Below are positions 56,881 to 64,000 of a stretch of 64,000 nt of DNA, piece by piece. Below the pieces are notes generated by a model. That model was given only the letters and a program-made list of their open reading frames with translations, did no database searches and was not told the origin of the DNA. The DNA is taken from the NCBI GenBank assembly GCA_024195265.1, contig JAJLRJ010000005.1, forward strand, positions 26,558,322 through 26,622,321, read 5' to 3'. Position 1 is the first letter of the stretch. Every line of letters begins with the position of its first letter. A program made the translations under genes and the position numbers. The stretch is from Dendrophyllia cribrosa. Its lineage: Eukaryota > Cnidaria > Anthozoa > Scleractinia > Dendrophylliidae.

Positions 56881-58481
56881 AAAGCTTACTGATTGTTTTT
56901 ATCTGGTGATTTCTCGCTAGCTTGCTTTACACTCATACAAAAAGTAGTCACGATACACTTTTTTATATCGTGTTTCTCAAGTACCAAACCCTGATTAAAC
57001 GAATAAATAATGTAAGCGTGAAAGCTTTTATTAACTTAACTTAAGCCTAAGTTTGTATTAATCTTTCCCCCGCCTCGATTAGCCTTTTAATTTTTATGTT
57101 GTTTGACTTTCAGTCGCCTATGACTGGGCTACTCCCTCCCCTCCTCCCCCCACTCCACCCTTATACTGAATCCTGGTAGTTTTAAAAAGGATGATTTAAA
57201 AGGACACCGAGGACAGCAGATTCTCTGAGACTTTAAATGTGCAAACATATCATTTTCAGTCAGACCCTTTTTATGGGTTTTTTGGACCTCATAAGCCAAG
57301 AATAGAAGCATATGAATTGAAATCTTGCATGGAACACTCTGAGTATGTCTAGACAATCGAAACGAAAGGGCAAGTCTGTATATTTCACCGCTTGCAATTC
57401 TGGTCTGAAAAGAGAATGACATTTTGATATAATTTCTTGTTACCTCATTTGCATCAACATAGCTTTTTGGACCAGAAACGGTGAGAATTCAACGAAATCA
57501 CATGAAAACTTCTAGAATGCAGATGAGCATGTGCATGTGTAGGAAACCACAGGGGAAGTCTGTGTCTCTCACCTCTGAGACTTGAAAACAGAATGACATT
57601 TTCAGTCAGAACTTTATAAGGGTTGTGGGGGACAGACTTTTGGACCTCATGGAATTGAAGCAAATGACTTAAATCTTGCATGCAACACTCTGAGTATGTC
57701 TTGATAATAGAAACAAAAAAGCAAGTTTGTATCTTCCACCGTTTCAATCTAAGTCTCAAAAGAAAATGATATTTTGACCTATTTCTTGTCAGGAAATATG
57801 TACATCAACAATGTATATACACATTTTGTCTACTAATAAATTTGTTGTCGTTGTTGTTATACATGATATTGACTCTACATTTTTAAGTATAAATACTGAA
57901 GAATAACCAAGAAAAAATTGAAGGTTGCTTACAACAGTTTTCATGTTTACTACATTTTGGTAAGTTCATGCATTTTCCCAACCCTCACTGCACCCAACAA
58001 TGAATGTATCAACTGTTACCATACAATAGACTATAGTGTATCAAAATCAGAGAGACTTGCTTGGGCCAGGCTGAATACATGTATTTGACTATGCATTAGA
58101 ATAAGAAAAAGTTTACAAATTAACAAAAATAATTGGGAGCAGATTTCCAACAATTGCACAATAATCTGAATAACAAACTTACACAATCTGCTCCAAAGAA
58201 TATTGTTTTTAATGTATATTACTTTGTAAACACATACTTTTACTCAGGTGACATAGAATAATACGATAAGAAAAATGGGGGTTACTGGGTAAACTTTCAT
58301 ACCATAAGTCCCAGAAGATAATTAGTCAGTCTCACTGATTTGGCTACTGTTGCTATGGTAACAGTTAATAGCAGCATGTAAAACATTTTTGGGTTCAGTG
58401 GAAGTTGGACATGACTGTTATCATTCAAGGCCCAGTTACCAAAATTGCCTACAATATGTGGATGCCTGTTACCAGAAAATA
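56881..58481. repeat. Non-coding, with a tandem duplication of about 350 bases
   Basis: The block at about 57238-57446 (GACCTCATAAGCC, CACTCTGAGTATGTCT, GAATGACATTTTGA) recurs, diverged, at about 57592-57790. The rest is AT-rich with no exon that I can support. Confidence 0.6.
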
Positions 58482-58654
58482 CAGTCAACTCTCTCTAAGA
58501 CAGACACAGTCAGGACTGGCCCCAACTGTCCATCTTAGAGAGGTATATATCTTATAGAGAGCTTAGTTACAGTAAAATGACTGAAAAACTGAACAGCACC
58601 GACCAACACCAGGTGTCCCTTTTATAGAGGTGTCCGTTAAGTGAGAGTTGACTG
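58482..58654. mobile_element. Tigger/mariner-type MITE, TA TSD
   Basis: 173 bases. The ends are CAGTCAACTCTC and GAGAGTTGACTG, with TA on both sides (58480-58481, 58655-58656). The inner parts (CTAAGACAGACAC and GGTGTCCGTTAAG) are also roughly inverted. No coding capacity. Confidence 0.78.
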
Positions 58655-60030
58655 TATAGCCAAATAAATTTTCATCAAAACATCCAGTGGTGTGAAACTG
58701 GAAACCTGATGTGAGCCACCTTACATAGCTTGTGTACATAGAAAACATCTCATTGCAAATTGTTGTTGTCTTGCACATTTATTTTCTCATTGATAACTGT
58801 ACTTATTCACATCTGGATATAATAAATACAATGTATTGATAAAACCTTTGTTTTGAAGGTCAAAGAAATGTTTTTTTGAAACATTTAGTCCTCCCCCCCT
58901 TCTTCTTTGTAGTAAGTGTGCTCCTCATCAGAATTTGGGAAGGTTTGCCTGATGCACAGATTGGTGATGTGCCACAGATCTCAGGAACCTAAAGAAAATG
59001 AAAATTACAGAGGATGTTTTTGAGTGTATACAAATGTGGTTATTTGGACTTGTCGTTCGACCTTGCCATATGGTGTTTGTGGGTGGACATAGTTTGAGTG
59101 GTGAAGCTACATGTATTAAAAGGGATAGGAACTGGCAAGCTAAGTTGGTATTTTCCATTCTTTTTAATGCCAACAATACTGCCACTGTGCAAGCAATCAC
59201 ATCCTCTATATTAATATGGTTTGCAGAGTTGTTGCCTTAAAGTTCTTTTGTCTTAGATGGGAAATGACATTTTTATTGTTCTTGTTTACACGTATATAGA
59301 AACCGCTTTTGGTAAGCCAAACTCAGAAGGAACACTAACATGGATTGTTGTTATAAATGTAGGTTTGCACAATAAAATACAGTAATAATAATTTATTAAT
59401 ATTGTAATACAATGTATGTAATAATAATTGTAATAAAGTTGTTGTTGTTGTTGTAAGTTGTTGTTCAGTTTGTAATAAATTCCATAAAATGAATTGTTTT
59501 CAAACATAGCTACAATGAACTTGCAATTACCCAGGATTAGAGAGCGTTATTCTAAACTCCCTTGACAGGAAATGATATCAGGTTTAATAAATTTGTGCCT
59601 ATATGAAATGGAGAGGAAACTTGGTATCAATTAGAACAGAACGATGAGCTGAAATTGACGCCATTGTGCACAGCTTTCATTTAGATTCTCACTTATAAAC
59701 AGCAGTGCATTTTCGATGGTAAAAAAGAACAATAAGCTCATTCGGAACTGAAACTATACTGTACGCTTTCCTTATTGCGCCACTGTGAAGTTATAAAGCA
59801 TCAAGACAAAACTTGCGAAAGTCTGTAGTTAACCTCAAGGTAAACTGGCTTCGGCTTCAATAAGTCTCAGACAACACAGCAAACAATTCATCTACATACC
59901 AATATTTGGTGTCTTCCTCGCCAGAAAAAAGAATCAGCAAAGCCTGCTCTTCCTCCTCGTTGGCCTCTAGAAGACTCCTAGAGCTACAAATAATAGCTAG
60001 CTGTTCAAGTTTTCGGCTGCCTCTTCTTCA
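58655..60030. other. Non-coding stretch before the Gypsy integrase
   Basis: A TAATAAT/GTT microsatellite cluster lies at 59385-59460. No gene or domain. The boundary with Gypsy sequence near 60030 has no target duplication that I could see. Confidence 0.4.
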
Positions 60031-61018
60031 GTCCCAATTCACCACCGTTGGAACCCCTTCGAATGACCTCACTCCCCAGCGGACCTTGGAAGGAAGTTGC
60101 AGTGGATTTTGCTGAACCATTCCCATCTGGTGATTACATCATGGTAGTAACAGATGAATTCAGCCGCTTTCCAGAAGTAGAAATACTTACCTCAACATCA
60201 GCCAGAGCTGTGATCCCTAAACTTGATGCAATATTCGCAAGACAAGGCATTCCTGACGTCCTGAAAAGTGACAATGGCCCACCATTTAATGGTCATGAAT
60301 TTAAGAACTTTTCTGACTACGTAGGATTCAAGCACAGAAGGATCACACCGTATTGGCCAAGAGCAAATGAAGAAGCAGAACGCCTGGTTCAGACTCTTGA
60401 AAAGTCCATCAGAATTGCTCACCTAGAAGGCAAAAATTGGAAACAGGAGTTGTACAAGTTCTTACGGCAATATCATGCAACACCTCCCTCCACCACTAAT
60501 GTGTCTCCAAGTGAAGCCTTAAACAGCAGAAAGCTCAAGACTACAATACCAGAGCTACCAATCACCCAACACAAGCTGCCACGATGTACACCTCAAGATC
60601 CACCAGCTAGCATCGCCCAGAGAGATGTTCTGCAAAAGCAGAAAATGAAAGTCTATGCTGACCTCAAGGCGCACGCTCAAGAACGAGAGATTAAGCAGGA
60701 GAAGTTGTACTCATGAGACAACCCAAACAGAACAAGCTTAGCACTCCATACAACCCAAAGCATTTTATCGTGGAGGAGTAGAAGGGTACCATGGTCACAG
60801 CGAGTAATGGTTCCCAGACTGTTACGCGGAATTCATCCCAGTTCAAAGTTATTCCGAAACATCTTGCACCCAGCCAAGACAATGGTGGAAGGAAAAACGA
60901 AGAGAAGACACAAAATCCATCCGAAACCAAAGATGACGCCCTGCCGAGACGATCGAAACGACAAATCAAACCTCCTGTCAGATTTTCAGACTATGTACAA
61001 GTCATCTATGAGAAATAA
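60031..61018 (+). pseudogene. Gypsy integrase (3' part of pol), broken
   Basis: The frame resumes close to 60031, just after the zinc-binding domain should end, and has a two-base insertion near 60048. The core domain shows AVDFAEPFPSGDY (first Asp), LKSDNGPPFNG (second Asp) and ITPYWPRANEEAERL (Glu), so the DDE residues are present. The usual Gly before EAER is Glu here. A C-terminal part with GTMVTASN..TVTRNSS and PRRSKRQIKPPVRF follows. A shift and stop lie between 60700 and 60781. The upstream HHCC zinc domain and linker are missing, lost with the insertion of the 31.6-60.0 kb block. This enzyme would join cDNA to the host chromosome. Confidence 0.88.
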
Positions 61019-61239
61019 GCTGGAAAAGGAACTTTTCTGATACTTTGAGAACGTTGACATTATAAGAAGTGTTTTTTTTTAAAGAAAGAGATCTCAGTTG
61101 AATGTTGATTATTGACTTTGATTATTGAACAATGGACATTGTTTTTTAAGAATTTTAGAACGTTTACTTCTTGAAGTACAGTTAGTCACAAACTGTTACT
61201 AGTAATTTTCTTGGAACCTTGTGTCTTTATTTTCATCCG
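61019..61239. other. Gypsy 3' untranslated region
   Basis: Sequence between the end of the integrase frame and the polypurine tract. AT-rich, no gene expected. Confidence 0.6.
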
Positions 61240-61253
61240 AAAAAGAGGAGGGA
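61240..61253 (+). promoter_or_regulatory. Polypurine tract
   Basis: AAAAAGAGGAGGGA ends exactly where the right LTR starts. It is the expected primer site for plus-strand DNA synthesis. Confidence 0.8.
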
Positions 61254-61394
61254 TGTAATGTCCTGAATTATTCATGAGCTGATCACATGTAGGATCACGT
61301 GATAACACAGTAAAATTACAGAGAGTTTTTCTACAAGCATGGCGTTGTAGCTTGTTTTTATTTAATTCCGTTCGAGATTACTCCCGATACCACA
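61254..61394 (+). repeat. 3' LTR
   Basis: 141 bases, ends ACCACA, followed by the ATGCC duplication. Nearly identical to the 5' LTR 35 kb away. Confidence 0.92.
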
Positions 61395-61543
61395 ATGCCA
61401 ATCAAATCTAACTTTTTGGAAAGTTCATTTCATCTCTAGTATATGTGTGAAGCAGCTCAGCTTGTCTGTCCGAGCTCAGACAGTGAAGTATCAGCCTTTC
61501 AAAGTTGGGATGTCGCCAAAAAAACCAAGTGGAGCCACCTTAA

Positions 61544-61851
61544 TCTTATCACTTAAAAGAGTACAGAAACGTACTGATAAAATTGTGACCCTCTCTACAA
61601 AGTTAGACAACCAGAAACTTTTGCTTTTGAGCTCCCAAGCCCCCCCCCCCCCCTGGTAGTTCCCTTGACCTTCCATGGTGGGTGTGGGAAGGGGGGGGGG
61701 GGGGAAGGTAGGGCAGCATTATGGATATTTTCTGGATCTGACATTATTTGCAACGGGATGTTATTGAGAGCACTGTTATAATTTGTTAACTTGTAAGTAA
61801 GATTAGCTTAGCGATATGATAACTGACTGTTTATTTCTTTTTTTGTGCTAG
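61544..61851. other. Intron-like stretch with C and G runs
   Basis: Contains C runs (61639-61652) and a G run (61692-61704), then the polypyrimidine tract and TTTTTTTGTGCTAG acceptor of the next exon. Confidence 0.5.
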
Positions 61852-62458
61852 AAACTTCATGTATGTGACAGGATTTGTCTGAAAAACCAGTATACTATTC
61901 TCTGGTCAAATGGCAGTGTGAAAAATTGCTTATATTGTGAAAAATGTCATCCTGGTCTTGGATTGTCTCCAGTATGTGGAAGCAGCATTATGTACCCACC
62001 CAAAAACATTGATTGCAATCCCTGTCCTTCAGGAACATTCTCAGACAAAGATGACTCAGCTCCGTGCCAAAATTGTCAGGAGTGTGTAGCACTTGAGATA
62101 GTTGCTAGTAATTGCACCAGATCCTCCGATAGAAATTGCACTGGAACTTGTATCAAGGGTTATTACTTTGCCAAGAAGGCCCCGCATAACTGTCAACAGT
62201 GTTCGTACTGTTGTAATGATGGAAAAGACGAAATGCAGCTGGAGTGTATCGATCAAGGCTTGAATGCTACAAATCAACACTGTAGTCGAAGACTGGACAA
62301 GAAATGTGGTCCTGAACCAACATCCATAACAACCCCAACCCCCCAACCAACAAATACTGGACAAATAGTGGGAATAGTGTTAGGTGTAGTTGCTCTAATT
62401 ACTGCTTTAGTTTGTGCAGTGTGTTGTAAGAAGAAAAAAGTTTGCACTGCTAGCGTTG
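61852..62458 (+). CDS. TNF-receptor superfamily exon with membrane anchor
   Basis: The exon begins after the acceptor GTGCTAG and ends at the donor GTAAGT at 62459. It reads in phase 0 with no stop. It encodes cysteine-rich repeats of TNFR type: CLYCEKCHPG, then NPCPSGTFSDKDDSAPCQ, CQECVALEIV and CTRSSDRNCTGTC, CIKGYYFAKKA, CQQCSYCC. After a Thr/Pro-rich stalk (TSITTPTPQPTNT) comes a membrane helix (GIVLGVVALITALVCAV), and a short basic start of the cytoplasmic tail (CCKKKK). Such receptors bind TNF-family ligands at the cell surface. The exon lacks a signal peptide and a death domain, which must lie in other exons outside the window or beyond the nest. This is a host gene. Confidence 0.85.
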
Positions 62459-63390
62459 GTAAGTAATTATCACGATAACCCACATAATAATTACAAGTTT
62501 TACTTTAAAGACAGGGATTTTGAACATGTAAGCTGTAGTCTGTGAATAGCCTCCTGTCATGCCCAGGTATTAGGTTGAAAGGGCATTGGCCAGCAAAGTG
62601 GTGCGTCAAAGGTGGTGGAGCTTGTAGACTTTTCCACCAGCCACTGCCCCACCCTCCCCCTCCCCCTTCTACAGGTTGCATTATTATAAATCATATTTCA
62701 TATTCAGTATAATCTTCTATGATTGGCATCCACATGCACAAGCACATGCATACTTGAGATCATCATATGTATCAAAATATTGTTTGTACCTTACAGTACA
62801 TACTTGAAATTGGAACTAAAAAGTTTGATAGCTGTGTGGCACTTGGCTAAATACATGAAAATTTGAAAATTATTAAAACTATAATTTATTGCCAAAATTT
62901 ATGGAAAAAAATGTTTCGGGCTTTGCCCTTCTTCAGTGGTGGTCTGTTCGTTAGGAAAATAAACTACATGTACATATCCGATATCCTTATTCCTTATATC
63001 CTACAAATGTATGGTCAGGTTAGGGTGACAAATAACCACCTTGGGGAGACTCTCATATTTTCTTTGAAGTGGCTCTGAAAAATGAAAGCGCTTTGCCTGT
63101 GGGGTCATATTTCCTGTACACATGGTACTGTGTTTCAAACATTGAGTTATAAGACAGTTTAGCAACCTTATTTAATACAGAACCTTGCCTGACTGGCAAT
63201 GGTGTTTATTTAACTGTAGGATTACCAAATTAAGAAAACTGAATAAATGAAAGAATGAATTAACAAAATACAGTAAGGTTGAGAATTACGCTTAAGTTTT
63301 AAAACTTTGAATAATAATTAGGGACTGTGCAATAATTATCAGGGGGGGGGGGGGTTGGAAAATGGGCTTCAAGTAGGAAAATATTAGGTA
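62459..63390. other. Intron-like, no gene seen
   Basis: Starts with the splice donor GTAAGT. A pyrimidine-rich tract lies at 62635-62670 and a G run at 63342-63353. Short open frames only. Confidence 0.5.
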
Positions 63391-63545
63391 ATGGGCCTTT
63401 ATCACGCCCCGCCATTTTGTATAAAAACAAAAGATTTACCCCCAAGCCTCGCAGTGAAAAAGTTGAGAACGAGGTTAAGCAGGGGAAAACAAAGCATTTT
63501 ATTCTCCTGGGAATCAACATGGCCGCCGCGTGATAAAGGCCCATA
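63391..63545. mobile_element. MITE-like inverted repeat
   Basis: ATGGGCCTTTATCACGC at the left end is answered by GCGTGATAAAGGCCCAT at the right. The region is non-coding, and a C run (63577-63599) lies just outside. Confidence 0.6.
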
Positions 63546-63702
63546 TCCCCCTTCTAAAGGAGTGAATTTTCTTATCCCCCCCCCCCCCCCCCCCCCCCCG
63601 ATCAGTCAGAAACTTTGTATGACCCCCCTCCCCTCTTGACACCTTTTATATACAAATACCCATCATTTTCTTAATATACACCCACCTGTTATTGCTACGA
63701 GG

Positions 63703-63782
63703 TAATGTTTGTTCCAGACGTGGATATACAGCAATACTACATCTTCACTTGTTGGACATCCGTATCTGGAACAAACATGATC
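63703..63782. repeat. Inverted repeat at the exon edge
   Basis: ATGTTTGTTCCAGACGTGG and its imperfect complement (CCGTATCTGGAACAAACAT) form a stem with a short loop. It overlaps the end of the SAP-domain frame. Confidence 0.55.
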
Positions 63783-64000
63783 TTGAAGCAGTGTTCAACA
63801 AAGCCATCCGATTCCACTTCTGAATCACTTGATTGCGAATCCGAGTTGCTTGCTCTGGAACTCATTTCCTCGTTAACGTTTTCATGGGTTTCTCGTGGGA
63901 TGCAAAATTGATCACCACGAGCGTACTGGAGAACTCGTGCAACCAGTGCCACTTTACCTCCACTAATCTTAAGACCATTCTGGTTGAGGCACATCTTCAA
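63737..64000 (-). CDS. SAP-domain protein, partial exon
   Basis: On the minus strand the frame is open from the window edge to about 63737 and starts inside the protein. It begins LKMCLNQNGLKISGGKVALV, which is the SAP helix-turn-helix pattern (L..NGLK.SG.K..LV.R). SAP motifs bind A/T-rich DNA in chromatin proteins and occur in many unnamed cnidarian genes. A Ser/Asp/Glu-rich stretch (RASNSDSQSSDSEVESDG) follows, then FVEHCFKIMFVPD. The last codons overlap an inverted repeat and end at a stop, and a donor GTGAAG near 63742 is possible, so the exon end is uncertain. Confidence 0.65.
   Translation of the reverse strand: MKMCLNQNGLKISGGKVALVARVLQYARGDQFCIPRETHENVNEEMSSRASNSDSQSSDSEVESDGFVEHCFKIMFVPDTDVQQVKM

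Larger units (their letters stand above)
25975..61394 (+). mobile_element. Ty3/Gypsy LTR retrotransposon, interrupted
   Basis: Two short LTRs (25975-26113 and 61254-61394) begin TGTAATG and end ACCACA. The five-base duplication ATGCC lies outside each (25970-25974 and 61395-61399). A primer-site candidate follows the left LTR and a purine tract precedes the right one. Gag, protease, RT, RNase H and integrase occur in Gypsy order (integrase last). The element is split by a DNA transposon in gag and by about 28 kb of other insertions between RNase H and integrase, where several hundred bases of pol are lost. Confidence 0.9.
25308..61539. mobile_element. Outermost DNA element of the nest (TTAA-flanked), about 0.8 kb without inserts
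   Basis: The left end reads GGTGGCTCCATAGGG and the right end reads CAAGTGGAGCCACC, so GGTGGCTCCA is the terminal inverted repeat. TTAA flanks both ends (25304-25307 and 61540-61543), as in piggyBac or Kolobok insertions. Without the Gypsy insert the element is about 815 bases and has no coding capacity. The pairing of these two distant ends is inferred from matching termini and from the Gypsy element lying wholly inside. Confidence 0.6.

Noticed and set aside
57129..57759. Two similar minus-strand frames of about 100 codons
   Set aside because: They lie in the two copies of a tandem duplication; similarity is explained by that and no domain is seen.
1014..64000. Possible CRISPR array from the palindromic and tandem repeats
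   Set aside because: No equal-length repeats with unique equal-length spacers; the sequence is eukaryotic.

Overview
The window looks like animal nuclear DNA, most plausibly an anthozoan cnidarian (stony coral type). The reasons are a TNFR-type receptor exon with consensus splice sites, a SAP-domain exon, no prokaryotic operon structure in the host parts, and a dense crowd of LINE, LTR, piggyBac-, Harbinger-, Tigger- and Polinton-type elements. The species is inferred from repeat style only. Host coding sequence is sparse. Almost everything recognisable is mobile or virus-derived and most of it is broken.

Layout. 1-12 kb: no convincing host gene except a weak two-exon candidate near 2.3 kb. 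It holds a minisatellite, several palindromic MITE-like elements and local duplications. 12.2-16.9 kb: a 5'-truncated L1/Tx1-like LINE on the minus strand, split by a 1.5 kb TA-flanked DNA element that can be excised exactly. 17.3-18.2 kb: a TTAA-flanked piggyBac-type element with poly-G and poly-C ends. 19.1-19.4 kb: a relic of a tyrosine-recombinase transposon. 20.4-23.8 kb: a fragment of a virus-like element (minor capsid, membrane/coiled-coil protein, Cys-rich and zinc-ribbon genes), joined on its left to an LTR-retrotransposon fragment and a heptamer satellite.

25.3-61.5 kb is one five-level nest. A TTAA-flanked element (TIR GGTGGCTCCA) is split by a Ty3/Gypsy retrotransposon (139-141 bp LTRs, TSD ATGCC). 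The Gypsy gag is split by a 2.7 kb DNA element (TSD GCACTATGC). The Gypsy pol is split by a very AT-rich Polinton/Maverick (adintovirus-like) provirus, and one Polinton gene is split by a 7.5 kb giant foldback palindrome (TSD TAGTAA). At the three junctions inside genes that I could reconstruct (the L1 insertion, the gag insertion and the foldback) the broken reading frame continues on the far side.

The Polinton carries protein-primed DNA polymerase B, a VLTF3-like zinc protein, a fibre-like protein, packaging ATPase, penton-type minor capsid, hexon-type major capsid, pVI/pX-like proteins, an adenain-like protease, a PLA2-type virion protein, a retroviral-type integrase with chromodomain, and a conserved putative ssDNA-binding protein. 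Most of its larger genes carry frameshifts or stops. Some lie in A-runs and could be sequencing errors. A shared TATAAT-CTAATAATAAAA-like box sits just before many start codons, and hairpins sit between convergent genes, so this former virus seems to have had its own transcription signals.

56.3-60.0 kb holds a decayed THAP exon, a tandem duplication and a Tigger-like MITE between the Polinton and the resumed Gypsy integrase. Past the nest, 61.9-62.5 kb is a TNFR-superfamily exon with its membrane anchor, and 63.7-64.0 kb is a partial SAP-domain exon on the minus strand.
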